Origin: Flavobacterium silvaticum
Lineage (GTDB): Bacteria > Bacteroidota > Bacteroidia > Flavobacteriales > Flavobacteriaceae
NCBI RefSeq assembly: GCF_012911565.1
Contig: NZ_JAAMPU010000102.1
Span: 124,001 to 188,000, forward strand
Length of the DNA: 64,000 bases
Reading direction: 5' to 3'
Within the stretch, counting starts at the first letter, position 1, and every line of letters begins with the position of its first letter. The notes under the pieces were generated by a model, which saw nothing but the letters and a program-made list of their open reading frames with translations, made no database searches and was not told where the DNA came from. This document shows positions 7,507 through 17,353 of the stretch, one piece after another. The position numbers and the translations under genes are program-made.

Positions 7507-8166
7507 ATGTTTCTCGAAAACACCGTCAATCCCAAAGAACAGTTCGGCTGGATCGAAGTCATATGCGGCTCGATGTTTTCCGGCAAGACCGAAGAACTCA
7601 TCCGTCGCCTCAAACGCGCCCAGTTCGCACGCCAGAAAGTCGAAATCTTCAAGCCGGCCATAGATACGCGCTACCACGACGAACTGGTGGTTTCCCACGA
7701 TGCGAATGAAATCCGTTCCACGCCAGTTCCCGCAGCGGCCAATATCAGTATTTTGGCCCAAGGCTGTGATGTCGTCGGGATCGATGAAGCCCAGTTTTTT
7801 GATGACGAGATCGTAAAAATCTGTAATGACCTTGCGAATTCCGGAGTACGCGTCATCGTTGCCGGGCTCGATATGGACTTTAAAGGCAACCCTTTCGGGC
7901 CAATGCCGGCACTTATGGCAACCGCCGAATACGTTACGAAGGTACACGCCGTTTGTACCCGTACCGGAAACCTGGCCAACTACAGCTTTCGCAAATCTGA
8001 CAGCGAACGTCTTGTACTCTTGGGCGAAACCGAAGAATACGAACCGCTTAGCCGCGCCGCTTTCTTTACGGCCATGTGGCAACAGAACGATGACGGTGAA
8101 AACCCATCGGATTTGCGTCCGCTTGACGACGATGCGGCGGTGAAATCTAAGAAAAACAAACCTTGA
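7507..8166 (+). CDS. tdk: Thymidine kinase (type II, TK1-like)
   Basis: 219 residues; phosphorylates thymidine to dTMP in nucleotide salvage. P-loop [20 protein letters not shown] near residue 22, DEAQFF Walker-B-like motif and the lasso region [10 protein letters not shown] are clear. Only the first of the four usual zinc-binding Cys of the lasso domain remains (VCTRTGNLA; the later pair region reads [11 protein letters not shown]), so structural zinc is probably lost, as appears usual in this lineage. About 14 N-terminal residues precede the kinase core. Its stop TGA overlaps the TTG start of murF-alr. Confidence 0.93.
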   Translation: MFLENTVNPKEQFGWIEVICGSMFSGKTEELIRRLKRAQFARQKVEIFKPAIDTRYHDELVVSHDANEIRSTPVPAAANISILAQGCDVVGIDEAQFFDDEIVKICNDLANSGVRVIVAGLDMDFKGNPFGPMPALMATAEYVTKVHAVCTRTGNLANYSFRKSDSERLVLLGETEEYEPLSRAAFFTAMWQQNDDGENPSDLRPLDDDAAVKSKKNKP

Positions 8167-10607
8167 CGTTGACCCTCAAACATATCGTTCCCGTTCTCAA
8201 CGCCCAGTGGAAAGGCGAATTCGGGGATATTGAGATCGACCATATTTCCATTGACAGCAGGTCGTTACAAAATGGCCCCGGAACGTTGTTCTTCGCTTTG
8301 TCCGGCCCGAATAACGATGCCCACAATTATATTGGCGAACTGCTCGATTCAGGTGTCTTCAATTTTGTCGTCACCCATATCCCTGACGAGGTCAAAGGCC
8401 AGGCGAATTTTATAATCGTCCCCGATGTGTTGTTGGCCTTGCAGCAATTTGCCGCCTGGTATCGGGATAAGTTCCATTTTCCGGTCATCGGGATTACAGG
8501 AAGCAACGGAAAGACGATCATCAAGGAATGGCTCAATTTTCTGCTCGGCCCAGATTACAATATCATCCGGAGCCCAAAAAGCTATAACTCACAGGTCGGT
8601 GTGCCTTTGTCGGTCATCGGTATCAATGAAATGCACAACCTGGGCATTTTTGAAGCCGGAATTTCTACGGTTGCCGAGATGGAACGATTGGAGCCGATCA
8701 TCCGTCCCACCATCGGCATCCTCACCAATATAGGAACCGCCCACGATGAAGGTTTTGCCAATATTGCCGATAAGATCAAGGAAAAACTGCGGCTGTTCAA
8801 ACGGTCGGAAGTATTGATCTACCAGAAGAATAAAACCATTGAGGCCTTTATACAGTCTGGCACCAAACGTTTTTCGTGGAGTTTCAAAGAAGAAGAAGCC
8901 GAAGTTTTACTGGCCCGGCGTACCGAAGGCGAACAAACGATCATCACTATCAAAAAAGGCGCTCCGGAATTTGAAATCACCATTCCATTCCGCGATGAAG
9001 CTTCTATAGAAAATGCGGCGCATTGCCTCATGGTACTGCTGTTTTTCGAGTACGATCCGAATGAAATCAAGGGTCGGATGTCGCTATTGTATCCGGTGGA
9101 AATGCGGCTTGTGGTCAAAAACGGAATCAACAATTCGACACTCATCGACGATAGTTACAGTTCCGATTTCCAATCGCTAAAGATTGCGCTCGACTTTCTT
9201 GAAAACCAAAAACAGCACAAGAAAAAAACACTGATCCTTTCGGACATTTTCCAAAGCGGGCTCGGCAATGAAGAACTGTATTCACGGGTTTCCCAACTTG
9301 TGGTTTCGAATAAGATCAATCGTGTCATCGGCATCGGGCCTATCATATCTGCTTTCAAAAACAAATTCGTCAATTGCAGCACGTATGAAACCACGAGTGA
9401 ATTCCTTGCGGCTTTTCCAGCGTTGCATTTTCGGGATGAAACCATCCTGATCAAAGGCGCACGCCAATTCCGGTTTGAAAAAATCGTAGCATTACTTGAA
9501 GAAAAGACACACGAAACCGTTTTGGAAATCAACCTGAACGCCGTGAGCCACAACCTCAATTTCTTTAAAAGTAAGCTTAGGCCGGAAACCAAAATGATGG
9601 TCATGGTCAAGGCTTTCGGTTACGGAAACGGCGGATTGGAGATTGCGCGACTGCTCGAACACCATAAGGTCGATTATTTGGGAGTTGCTTTCGCCGATGA
9701 AGGAATCTCGCTCAAGGCATCTGGCATTTCATTGCCGATCATGGTCATGAACCCGGAATCGACGAGTTTTCCATCGATCATCCAATACGGACTCGAACCT
9801 GAGATTTACAGCCTCAAAGGCCTTGAGGCTTTCCTTAAAGTCGTGTCTGCAGAGAAAAAATCGGCCTATCGCATACACATCAAGTTCGATACAGGAATGC
9901 ACCGGCTCGGCTTTGAAGAAAAACAATTGGATGAACTGATAGCCATCCTCAGGAACAATCCGCTCGTAACCGTGCAAAGCGTGTTGTCGCATATGGCAAC
10001 GTCCGATGATTTGAACCATCATGCCTTCGCCTTACAACAAATCGCGCTGTTCGAGAAAATGGTGACGCTGTTTTGTACCGAACTTGGCATCGACCCAATC
10101 CTGCACATGCTCAACACGTCAGGCATCAGCAATTATCCGGAAGCCCAATTCGATATGGTGCGGCTTGGCATAGGGCTTTACGGTATCTCGAATGATGCGT
10201 CGGAACAAAAATACCTCGAGAATGTGAGCACGTTAAAATCTATCATTTCACAACTTCGCACCATTCCGGCAGGCGACAGCGTGGGCTACGGACGCAGGTT
10301 CATGGCGCAACACGACACTAAAATTGCCACGATCCCGATTGGTTACGCCGATGGCATCTCACGTCATTGGGGCAACGGTGTCGGGTATATCACCATAAAT
10401 GGAAAGCGCGCACCGATTACCGGAAGTATCTGTATGGATATGCTGATGGCAGATGTAAGTGGTATTTCCTGTAAAGAAGGCGATCCGGTAGTGATATTCG
10501 GGCTTGACCCGACTGTTAATGAAATGTCTAAATCACTGAAAACCATACCGTATGAAATCCTGACGAGTATTTCGCAGCGCGTGAAACGTGTTTTTTATCG
10601 CGAATAA
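8163..10607 (+). CDS. murF-alr: Bifunctional UDP-MurNAc-tripeptide:D-Ala-D-Ala ligase / alanine racemase
   Basis: 814-residue fusion joining two peptidoglycan precursor steps. Residues 1 to about 450 are MurF, with the ATP loop [15 protein letters not shown] near 115 and [13 protein letters not shown]. Residues about 455-814 are Alr: the PLP lysine is in [13 protein letters not shown], the His/Arg region in HRLGFEE and the catalytic Tyr in SVGYGRRF, with [11 protein letters not shown] near the end. D-Ala made by the second half can feed D-Ala-D-Ala for the first. This fusion is characteristic of Bacteroidota. The start is taken as TTG 8163, overlapping the tdk stop; the sequence from [15 protein letters not shown] is family-like. 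Confidence 0.93.
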   Translation: MTLTLKHIVPVLNAQWKGEFGDIEIDHISIDSRSLQNGPGTLFFALSGPNNDAHNYIGELLDSGVFNFVVTHIPDEVKGQANFIIVPDVLLALQQFAAWYRDKFHFPVIGITGSNGKTIIKEWLNFLLGPDYNIIRSPKSYNSQVGVPLSVIGINEMHNLGIFEAGISTVAEMERLEPIIRPTIGILTNIGTAHDEGFANIADKIKEKLRLFKRSEVLIYQKNKTIEAFIQSGTKRFSWSFKEEEAEVLLARRTEGEQTIITIKKGAPEFEITIPFRDEASIENAAHCLMVLLFFEYDPNEIKGRMSLLYPVEMRLVVKNGINNSTLIDDSYSSDFQSLKIALDFLENQKQHKKKTLILSDIFQSGLGNEELYSRVSQLVVSNKINRVIGIGPIISAFKNKFVNCSTYETTSEFLAAFPALHFRDETILIKGARQFRFEKIVALLEEKTHETVLEINLNAVSHNLNFFKSKLRPETKMMVMVKAFGYGNGGLEIARLLEHHKVDYLGVAFADEGISLKASGISLPIMVMNPESTSFPSIIQYGLEPEIYSLKGLEAFLKVVSAEKKSAYRIHIKFDTGMHRLGFEEKQLDELIAILRNNPLVTVQSVLSHMATSDDLNHHAFALQQIALFEKMVTLFCTELGIDPILHMLNTSGISNYPEAQFDMVRLGIGLYGISNDASEQKYLENVSTLKSIISQLRTIPAGDSVGYGRRFMAQHDTKIATIPIGYADGISRHWGNGVGYITINGKRAPITGSICMDMLMADVSGISCKEGDPVVIFGLDPTVNEMSKSLKTIPYEILTSISQRVKRVFYRE

Positions 10608-10666
10608 TGGCGGTCCCATTATAATTTCCTTAACTTAGTGTGACCTAACGTACAAAAACAAAAATT

Positions 10667-11050
10667 ATGGGATTCGTATCAGAATTTAAGGCATTCGCCA
10701 TGAAAGGCAATGTTGTCGATTTGGCAATCGGTGTAATCATTGGTGCTGCTTTTGGCAAAATCGTAACGTCTTTGATTGAGGACGTCATTACTCCATTGGT
10801 GTTGAAACCCGCATTGGAAGCGGCTCATTTGCAAAAAATAGAAGAGCTGACAGTCTTCGGTTCTGTAAAATATGGTGTTTTCCTGTCTGCTGTGATAAAT
10901 TTCATCATCGTGGCTTTTGTACTGTTCCTGATCATCAAAGGGATCAATGCTTCGCGTAAAAAAGAAGCTGAAGCTCCTGCCGCACCACCGGCCCCGACCA
11001 ACGAGGAAAAACTGCTAATGGAAATCCGCGACGCACTAAAAAACAAATAG
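10667..11050 (+). CDS. mscL: Large-conductance mechanosensitive channel MscL
   Basis: 127-residue inner-membrane channel that releases solutes on hypo-osmotic shock. N-terminal FVSEFKAFAMKGNVVDLAIG, first helix IGVIIGAAFGKIVTSLIEDVI, second helix VFLSAVINFIIVAFVLFLII, then a charged/Ala-Pro linker and C-terminal helix LLMEIRDALKNK. Length and motif order are standard. A strong terminator follows. Confidence 0.97.
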   Translation: MGFVSEFKAFAMKGNVVDLAIGVIIGAAFGKIVTSLIEDVITPLVLKPALEAAHLQKIEELTVFGSVKYGVFLSAVINFIIVAFVLFLIIKGINASRKKEAEAPAAPPAPTNEEKLLMEIRDALKNK

Positions 11051-11082
11051 CAACCCTACGCTACATTACATATTCTAACTAA

Positions 11083-11111
11083 ACCACGCTCCAAAGGCGT
11101 GGTTCTTTTTT
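11083..11111 (+). terminator. Intrinsic terminator after mscL
   Basis: Stem ACCACGC/GCGTGGT with a short loop followed by a T-rich run (TCTTTTTT). Confidence 0.8.
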
Positions 11112-11160
11112 GGTTGTCATAACCAAATAACTGTAATTTTGGATTGATAAACAATGGGTT

Positions 11161-12006
11161 ATGGAATCAAAGCTTGAAGAAATCAGGGAACAGCAAAAAG
11201 CGTCATGGAACAAATTTTCATCCGGCTGGAAAAAATGGGATGGTCTAATGATGGATTTTTTAAAGCCGATGGGAGATCAGATGATTGCCCTGCTCGGTTT
11301 AAAAGATAACGATCGTGTCCTGGATATTGCAGCCGGAACCGGAGAACCCGGGCTCACCATTGCCGGCATTATAACAAACGGCAGCATCGTAATCACTGAC
11401 CTTGCAGACGAAATGCTCGTCATTGCACGCCAGAATGCCCAAAGCAGGGGAATCAACAATGTCGAGTTCCTGGCCTGTGATGTAAGCGAACTGCCTTTCC
11501 CAGATAATTCCTTCGATGTCGTAAGCTGCCGGTTAGGGTTCATGTTTTTCCCGGATATGCTCATGGCCGCCAAAGAAATGTACCGCGTACTCAAACCGGG
11601 TGGAAGGATAGTTACTTCTGTTTGGGATGCGGCCGAAAAAAACTTCTGGGTGACTGCCATAAGCGGCGTCATAAACCGCAATATGCAATTGTCGCCACCG
11701 CTTCCGGGTGCTCCTGGTATGTTCAGATGTGCCGCGCCGGGACTTATTGAAGGCTTATTTGGCCAGGCCGGCCTCAAAAACATCACGATCCACAAAGTAA
11801 CCGGAGAACTCAAATGCGTCACGGCCCAAACCTATTGGAACATGATGACCGAAGTCGCCGCTCCGTTTGTCGCCGCCCTAAGTAATGCCGACAATGCCAT
11901 GCGTGAAAAAATAAAAAAAGAAGTATTGGAACTCGTCAGCGACCGATACCCGGAAAATGGCGTTATGATCGAAGGGAATTCACTCGTGATCTATGGTGAA
12001 AAATAA
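11161..12006 (+). CDS. Class I SAM-dependent methyltransferase
   Basis: 281 residues with a UbiE/Methyltransf_11-type core. SAM motif I is VLDIAAGTGEPGLTIAG near residue 57, motif II region NNVEFLACDVSELPFPDNSFD, and the post-motif VLKPGGRIVTSVWDAAEKNF. No signal peptide. The substrate is unknown; resemblance to quinone methyltransferases is only at the core. It stands alone between the mscL terminator and an intergenic hairpin element, so context does not help. Confidence 0.8.
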   Translation: MESKLEEIREQQKASWNKFSSGWKKWDGLMMDFLKPMGDQMIALLGLKDNDRVLDIAAGTGEPGLTIAGIITNGSIVITDLADEMLVIARQNAQSRGINNVEFLACDVSELPFPDNSFDVVSCRLGFMFFPDMLMAAKEMYRVLKPGGRIVTSVWDAAEKNFWVTAISGVINRNMQLSPPLPGAPGMFRCAAPGLIEGLFGQAGLKNITIHKVTGELKCVTAQTYWNMMTEVAAPFVAALSNADNAMREKIKKEVLELVSDRYPENGVMIEGNSLVIYGEK

Positions 12007-12043
12007 ACATTGACCAACTACCTGTTATTTTATTGTTTTTAAT

Positions 12044-12181
12044 GCGGCCAATCCCGCTGCACGCTCCAAGCTTTGTTGTTCCTGACGCGATTTCCGCGGT
12101 TTGACAAGGCTTCTCGCGTCGCCTCGTCAAACCGGCAAATCGTCGGCAGTTACGTCCAAAGGCTTTTGCTTACATCGGGGC
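12044..12181 (-). repeat. Flavobacterial intergenic hairpin element, copy A
   Basis: Read on the minus strand it begins GCCCCGATGTAAGC and ends near GCAGCGGGATTGGCCGC. The centre is a long hairpin with arms around GGTTTGAC / GTCAAACC, extended by CGATTT / AAATCG. The ends match those of the 58253-58395 element, while the central stem sequence differs. Locally more GC-rich than the flanks. Function unknown; it may be a transcribed structured RNA or a repeat. Confidence 0.6.
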
Positions 12182-12210
12182 CGTGGCGTCTCCACATGAA
12201 ACTTTTTCCC

Positions 12211-12218
12211 TAATTTTG
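12211..12218 (+). promoter_or_regulatory. asd -7 box TAATTTTG
   Basis: Perfect TAnnTTTG 24 bases before the asd ATG at 12243. It lies inside the longer open frame starting at 12183 and so argues against that start. Confidence 0.5.
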
Positions 12219-12242
12219 CACCAAAATCCAAACTACCGAATT

Positions 12243-13232
12243 ATGAAAGTTGCCGTTGTTGGCGCCACCGGAATGGTGGGCGAAGTCATGCTCCAAGTGT
12301 TATCCGAAAGGAATTTCCCAATTACAGAACTCATTCCGGTAGCCTCCGCGAGATCTGTGGGTAAGGAAATCGAATTCAAGGGGAATAAGTACAAGGTCGT
12401 CGGGTTGCAGACTGCGGTGGAGATGAAACCTGAGATTGCCATTTTTTCTGCCGGAGGTTCTACTTCGCTTGAATGGGCTCCGATATTTGCATCTATCGGA
12501 ACAACAGTCATCGACAATTCGTCTGCCTGGAGAATGGATCCGGACAAAAAGCTTGTGGTTCCGGAAATCAATGCATCGGAACTTTCAAAAGACGATAAAA
12601 TCATCGCCAACCCGAATTGTTCCACCATCCAAATGGTTCTGGCCCTGGCGCCCTTGCATAAAAAATATACCATCAAACGTGTCGTGGTTTCTACGTATCA
12701 ATCGGTCACAGGAACCGGTGTGAAGGCCGTAAAACAGCTTGAGGACGAATACGCCGGAATAGAAGGTGAAAAGGCTTATAAATATCAGATCCACAAAAAC
12801 ATCATTCCTCAAATCGATGTCTTCGAAGCCAACGGATACACTAAAGAGGAAATGAAGATGACACGTGAAACTAAGAAAATCCTTAGTGACGATACCATCC
12901 ATGTTACGGCAACTGCGGTACGTTTACCCGTTATGGGCGGCCACAGCGAGTCTGTAAACGTGGAATTCGGAAATGATTATGAAGTGGCAGACGTTCGTAA
13001 GATACTATCGGAAACACCTGGAATCATCGTCCAGGACAACATCGATGCGTTCGAATACCCAATGCCGCTTTTCGCCCACAATAAAGATGAGGTTTTTGTA
13101 GGCCGCATCCGCCGTGACGAAAGCCAGCCGAATACGCTCAATATGTGGATCGTGGCCGATAACCTTCGCAAGGGAGCAGCTACGAACGCTGTCCAGATTG
13201 CGGAATACCTGGTTGCCCACAAGCTGGTCTAA
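12243..13232 (+). CDS. asd: Aspartate-semialdehyde dehydrogenase
   Basis: 329 residues; reduces aspartyl phosphate to aspartate semialdehyde for Lys/Thr/Met and diaminopimelate synthesis. The NADP-binding start MKVAVVGATGMVGEVML is diagnostic, and the catalytic Cys is in IIANPNCSTIQMVLAL with VSTYQSVTGTG following. The substrate-binding tail VRLPVMGGHSESVNVEF is present. The frame stays open 20 codons upstream (12183) but a -7 box sits there and the conserved fold starts at 12243. The partner lysC is 45 kb away at 58465. Confidence 0.96.
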   Translation: MKVAVVGATGMVGEVMLQVLSERNFPITELIPVASARSVGKEIEFKGNKYKVVGLQTAVEMKPEIAIFSAGGSTSLEWAPIFASIGTTVIDNSSAWRMDPDKKLVVPEINASELSKDDKIIANPNCSTIQMVLALAPLHKKYTIKRVVVSTYQSVTGTGVKAVKQLEDEYAGIEGEKAYKYQIHKNIIPQIDVFEANGYTKEEMKMTRETKKILSDDTIHVTATAVRLPVMGGHSESVNVEFGNDYEVADVRKILSETPGIIVQDNIDAFEYPMPLFAHNKDEVFVGRIRRDESQPNTLNMWIVADNLRKGAATNAVQIAEYLVAHKLV

Positions 13233-13280
13233 GACCTTAATAATATGTTAACAGGCGAGCTATTCCAAATGGTTCGCCTT

Positions 13281-13288
13281 TATTTTTG
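13281..13288 (+). promoter_or_regulatory. -7 box TATTTTTG of the His/Cys-rich gene
   Basis: Perfect TAnnTTTG seven bases before the ATG at 13296; excludes the upstream in-frame start at 13245 and implies a very short 5' UTR. Confidence 0.5.
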
Positions 13289-13295
13289 TGGCGTG

Positions 13296-13649
13296 ATGAA
13301 AAAATACACCATTCTGTTGCATCTTGCCGCACTCACGGCTATGCTGTTCCTTACGGTGTATCAGCCAGTGCACGGTATTGGTCACTACATCGAAGCGGTC
13401 GGGCAACCGGAATGTCATCATGAAAACACACTCAGTAAACATCAAATTACACATAAGCACCAGTCGGAAGATCATTGTCCGGTCTGCCATTTCAGCGCAT
13501 CAAGTTTCCTGAGTCCGGGCATTTACCAGATTCCTTTAAAATGTTTTGTGCCAGACAGCGGTTATTCGTTTATCCGTTCCAGGGGAATCGTATCTTATTT
13601 CTGTGGCAGCCGGTTTTCACTTCGTGGCCCGCCGGCACTTATTGTTTGA
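13296..13649 (+). CDS. Small exported His/Cys-rich protein, putative metal-related
   Basis: 117 residues from the ATG at 13296. N-terminal signal-anchor-like helix (YTILLHLAALTAMLFLTVY), then a His-rich stretch containing ECHHENTLSKHQITHKHQ and a CPVCHFS motif, and a basic tail. The pattern resembles small proteins found beside TonB-dependent metal receptors and suggests binding of zinc or copper outside the cytoplasm, which is inference. It is 58 bases upstream of the TonB-dependent receptor gene on the same strand and probably cotranscribed. No family name is assigned with confidence. Confidence 0.75.
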   Translation: MKKYTILLHLAALTAMLFLTVYQPVHGIGHYIEAVGQPECHHENTLSKHQITHKHQSEDHCPVCHFSASSFLSPGIYQIPLKCFVPDSGYSFIRSRGIVSYFCGSRFSLRGPPALIV

Positions 13650-13707
13650 CTTATGTGGCCGATTGGATTTCGGTCATTCCGTATTTGTTTAAACAATAAA
13701 CCTTTCA

Positions 13708-15912
13708 ATGAAACATATTTTATTCGCCCTGTTGATGGGCTTTACGGCTATTGGTTTTGGCCAGAATACGCTTTCGGGTACTATTACCGACAGCAACAAA
13801 CAACCGCTTATTGGTGTCTCGATTTATTTTCCGGATCTGCACAAAGGCAATGTGTCCGATGAAACCGGTGCTTTCCGGATTGCCGATTTACCAGACGGTA
13901 ATGTAAAAGTCACGTTTTCGTATGTCGGATACAAAGACCAGACATTGACGGTAAACGTAAAGAATCAGCCAAAGATCGAGGTCATACTGATTGAAAATAC
14001 GCACATGATCGATGAGGTCATCGTATCGACGGCGTTCAATAAATTACAATCACAAAACGTCATGAAGGTGGAGCACGCGAGCGTCAAACAGCTGCAGCGT
14101 CAGGGAATAACGTCGTTGATTGACGGAATCACCAATGTTCCCGGAGTATCGCAGGTTTCAACGGGAACTTCGATCGGCAAGCCCGTCATCCGAGGACTGA
14201 GTTCGAACAGGGTGCTTGTCTATTCGCAGGGTGTACGTCTCGAAAACCAGCAATTCGGGGACGAACATGGTTTGGGGCTTAGTGATTCAGGTGTGGAAAG
14301 CGTTGAGGTCATCAAAGGTCCTGCATCATTGTTATATGGTTCCGATGCGCTTGGGGGCGTGCTGTATTTCAATCCGGAGAAGTTTGCCGACGCGAACAAA
14401 ATATCGGCCGATGTAAGCCAGAAATTTTTTTCGAATACTTTGGGTTCGTCGACTTCCGCAGGCGTGAAAGGATCAACCGATAACTGGAAATTCCTCGGGC
14501 GCGGCAGTTTCAACACGCATTCCGATTACCAGATAGGCGATGGGGACAGGGTAACCAATACACGGTATAACGAAACCGATTTGAAAGCGGGTATCGGATA
14601 CAGTAATTCCCAGGTTTCAAGCGTGTTCCGATACAACTTCAACAGATTGGACCTCGGGCTTCCGGAAGATGGCATCGGCGAACAGTCAACCAGTAAGAAT
14701 ACGTTGTTTCCGCGTCAGGGAATCGACAGCCATATTGCGAGCCTTCACAATAATTTCTTCTTTGGGAAATCGACGCTGGACGCGGATTTCGGCTACATCC
14801 TCAACGACAGGAGCGAGTTTGAAGACAGTAATGATCCGTCGCTCCACATGAAATTGCAGACGTTCAATTACGACCTCAAGTATCATTTTCCGGCCTGGGG
14901 CAAAACCGAACTCATCGCGGGAACGCAAGGTATGCACCAGACCAATACGAATTCGGGTGAAGAAATGCTCATTCCGGATGCACAGGTCAATGATTTCGGG
15001 GTGTTTGCTACGGCCAATCACGATTTCGGGTCTCAGGTCATACAGGCCGGCATCCGTTATGATAACCGACATATTACGGGCGAAGCAGCAGGAATTCCGG
15101 GAGATGAAGGTTCGTTCGAGGCTTTGGACAAATCGTTCAACAGCTTCAATGCATCGCTCGGATACAAGCTCAATATCATCGCTCCGCTGACTCTGCGTCT
15201 TAATCTGGCTTCGGGTTTCCGCGCGCCGAACCTGGCGGAACTGACTTCGAACGGCGTCCATGAAGGAACGAACCGGTACGAAATCGGGAACCAAAACTTA
15301 AAGAACGAACAGAACGTACAAGCCGATCTTAATATCGAATTCAAGAACGAACATTTCGAATTCTTCGTCAACGGATTCTACAACCACGTTAACAATTACA
15401 TCTACACGCTGCCGACAGGCGAAATTCGCGAGGAAAACGATGTATATGCCTATACGCAGGACAATGCGAAATTATTCGGTGGGGAAGCCGGAATACACTT
15501 CCATCCGCATCCGGTTGACTGGCTTCACTTCGAGTCGTCTTTTGAAACCGTGACCGGAAAACGCGATGATGGCGCTTATCTGCCGCTTATTCCCGCAAAC
15601 AACTGGAACAACACATTGCGTGCGGAATTCACTATCAAAAAATGGCTGGCCGATGGTTTTGCGCGGGTGAATCTCAACAGTACTTTTTCACAGGACAATG
15701 TCTCCGGATTTGAAACGCGTTCGCCGGGTTATGCGCTGCTCAATGCAGGTTTCGGCGGAAAAGTCAAATGGGGCAAGTCGGCTTTCGATGTGACGGTCAA
15801 TGCCAACAACATCCTCGGCAAGCAATATATCGCGCATTTGTCACGACTCAAGAATGACGGTATCCCGAATATCGGACGCAACATTGTCGTAGGCGTGAAT
15901 TTCGCTATCTGA
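13708..15912 (+). CDS. TonB-dependent receptor, ZnuD-like (probable metal uptake)
   Basis: 734-residue outer-membrane receptor. Signal peptide MKHILFALLMGFTAIGFGQ, then a carboxypeptidase-regulatory-like beta domain (about 22-95, with GVSIYFPDLHKGNVSDETGA), a plug domain (about 115-225, RGLSSNRVLVYSQGVRLENQ and GPASLLYGSDALGG) and a 22-strand-type barrel ending in aromatic/hydrophobic strands. The plug motifs and the His/Cys-rich neighbour fit zinc- or copper-type receptors of the ZnuD group, but the substrate is inferred. It ends just before a strong bidirectional terminator. Confidence 0.88.
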   Translation: MKHILFALLMGFTAIGFGQNTLSGTITDSNKQPLIGVSIYFPDLHKGNVSDETGAFRIADLPDGNVKVTFSYVGYKDQTLTVNVKNQPKIEVILIENTHMIDEVIVSTAFNKLQSQNVMKVEHASVKQLQRQGITSLIDGITNVPGVSQVSTGTSIGKPVIRGLSSNRVLVYSQGVRLENQQFGDEHGLGLSDSGVESVEVIKGPASLLYGSDALGGVLYFNPEKFADANKISADVSQKFFSNTLGSSTSAGVKGSTDNWKFLGRGSFNTHSDYQIGDGDRVTNTRYNETDLKAGIGYSNSQVSSVFRYNFNRLDLGLPEDGIGEQSTSKNTLFPRQGIDSHIASLHNNFFFGKSTLDADFGYILNDRSEFEDSNDPSLHMKLQTFNYDLKYHFPAWGKTELIAGTQGMHQTNTNSGEEMLIPDAQVNDFGVFATANHDFGSQVIQAGIRYDNRHITGEAAGIPGDEGSFEALDKSFNSFNASLGYKLNIIAPLTLRLNLASGFRAPNLAELTSNGVHEGTNRYEIGNQNLKNEQNVQADLNIEFKNEHFEFFVNGFYNHVNNYIYTLPTGEIREENDVYAYTQDNAKLFGGEAGIHFHPHPVDWLHFESSFETVTGKRDDGAYLPLIPANNWNNTLRAEFTIKKWLADGFARVNLNSTFSQDNVSGFETRSPGYALLNAGFGGKVKWGKSAFDVTVNANNILGKQYIAHLSRLKNDGIPNIGRNIVVGVNFAI

Positions 15913-15927
15913 AGTACGCTTTAACTA

Positions 15928-15968
15928 AAAAGGTGCAGCCGTTTTCGAATCGCGCTGCACCTTTTTTA
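15928..15968. terminator. Bidirectional terminator after the TonB receptor
   Basis: Stem AAGGTGCAGC / GCTGCACCTT with A-run before and T-run after; serves the receptor on plus and the 15988-16350 gene on minus. Confidence 0.85.
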
Positions 15969-15987
15969 TTTTCGGAAAATAACCGAA

Positions 15988-16350
15988 TCAGTTGTTTTCG
16001 ACGAGTTCGATGTCCATCGTCTTGATCAAACCTTCTTCAAAGGTGTAGATGTGTTTGACGAGTCCGTCGAATACCAAATTATCATCGAGGTCTTTTACGT
16101 TTTGATGGACTTTTACCTCAAGGCTCCCGTTTTCCCTTTCATCGAAGCCGACCGGCTCGACTTTGGGGTTTATCTCTTTCCATTGCCGTGTCCAGTATTC
16201 CCTTATTTCGTTGTGGCCGCTTATGTAGCCGCCTTCCCAGGCTTTTGACCATTGCACGTCTTTTTGCATAGTGGCCAGCGCATCGTCTATTTCACGTTGA
16301 TTGAAAGCGGTATATGCTTTTTCTATGACTTCTTTGAATTGATCTGACAT
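15988..16350 (-). CDS. NTF2-like/SnoaL-like cytosolic protein
   Basis: 120 residues with the cone-shaped NTF2 fold pattern: FKEVIEKAYTAFNQREIDDA at the start, WSKAWEGGYISGHNEIREYW in the middle and HIYTFEEGLIKTMDIEL at the end. No signal peptide, unlike the two lipoprotein relatives at 43817 and 44429. Such proteins are often small-molecule-binding or stress-linked; no catalytic residues can be assigned. It lies 17 bases downstream of the AIM24-family gene and is probably in its transcript. Confidence 0.78.
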   Translation of the reverse strand: MSDQFKEVIEKAYTAFNQREIDDALATMQKDVQWSKAWEGGYISGHNEIREYWTRQWKEINPKVEPVGFDERENGSLEVKVHQNVKDLDDNLVFDGLVKHIYTFEEGLIKTMDIELVENN

Positions 16351-16367
16351 GATTCTTTTTTTATGGA

Positions 16368-17171
16368 TTAAAACCGATTGTCCCCGTCGAGCAAATTGCC
16401 CAATCCGCCGAGCAGGCTGCCTTCTTCACGGCTGTTTCCGCCAGATCTCGGTGCCGATGCAATGATACGGTCTGCCAATCTGCTGAACGGAAGCGACTGG
16501 ATATAAACCGTTCCAGGACCTTGTAATGTCGCGAAGAACAGACCCTCACCACCAAAAAGTGAATTCCGGATTCCGCCAATGAATTCAATGTCATAATGAA
16601 CGTTTTGGGTAAAACCGACAATACAACCGGTGTCGACCTTAAGGATTTCACCCGATGCGAGTTCCCGTTTGGCCAAGGTTCCGCCGGCATGCACGAACGA
16701 CATTCCATCGCCTTCGAGTTTCTGCATGATGAAACCTTCACCTCCGAATAAGCCGCGCCCGAGTTTTCTTGAAAATTCGATTCCCACGCTTACGCCTTTT
16801 GCGGCACACAGGAACGCATCTTTCTGGCAGATGAATTTTCCGCCGAACTCTGACAAATCGATTGGAAGGATTTTTCCGGGATATGGCGATGCGAAACTGG
16901 CCCTTCTTTTTTGCATGCTCGCGTTGGTGTAAGCCGTCATAAATAGGCTTTCTCCGGTAAGGACACGTTTCCCGGCAGACAATAATTTTCCAAAGATGCC
17001 TTGTTGTTGCTGGTCGCTTCCGTCCCCGAAAATCGTCTGCATGGTAATGCCGTTGTCCATCATCATGAAACTTCCGGCTTCAGCTATGACAACTTCCTGT
17101 GGGTCGAGTTCAATCTCGACATATTGCATTTCTTCACCGAAAATGGTGTAATCAATTTCGTGTGCCCTCAT
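16368..17171 (-). CDS. AIM24 family protein
   Basis: 267 residues of the AIM24/TIGR00266 family, beta-helix-like proteins of unclear role. Typical pieces: [20 protein letters not shown] near the start, [35 protein letters not shown], and [21 protein letters not shown] Gly-rich loop ends the protein ([20 protein letters not shown]). No signal peptide. It precedes the NTF2-like gene on the same strand. Confidence 0.88.
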   Translation of the reverse strand: MRAHEIDYTIFGEEMQYVEIELDPQEVVIAEAGSFMMMDNGITMQTIFGDGSDQQQQGIFGKLLSAGKRVLTGESLFMTAYTNASMQKRRASFASPYPGKILPIDLSEFGGKFICQKDAFLCAAKGVSVGIEFSRKLGRGLFGGEGFIMQKLEGDGMSFVHAGGTLAKRELASGEILKVDTGCIVGFTQNVHYDIEFIGGIRNSLFGGEGLFFATLQGPGTVYIQSLPFSRLADRIIASAPRSGGNSREEGSLLGGLGNLLDGDNRF

Positions 17172-17353
17172 TTTTCTGGTTGATTTTGATTCCCGAATGT
17201 ACTCAAATACTACGGAATGTTCAAAGCAGGCAGCGTTAAAACAAGATTGCGCTTTTCAACTGTCGTTGTTCATCGATTTTGACAACAAGCTGACTATTTG
17301 TAAAAAAATTAATTATATTTTTACCATATCCGTAACCTCTAAACATTCAAATT

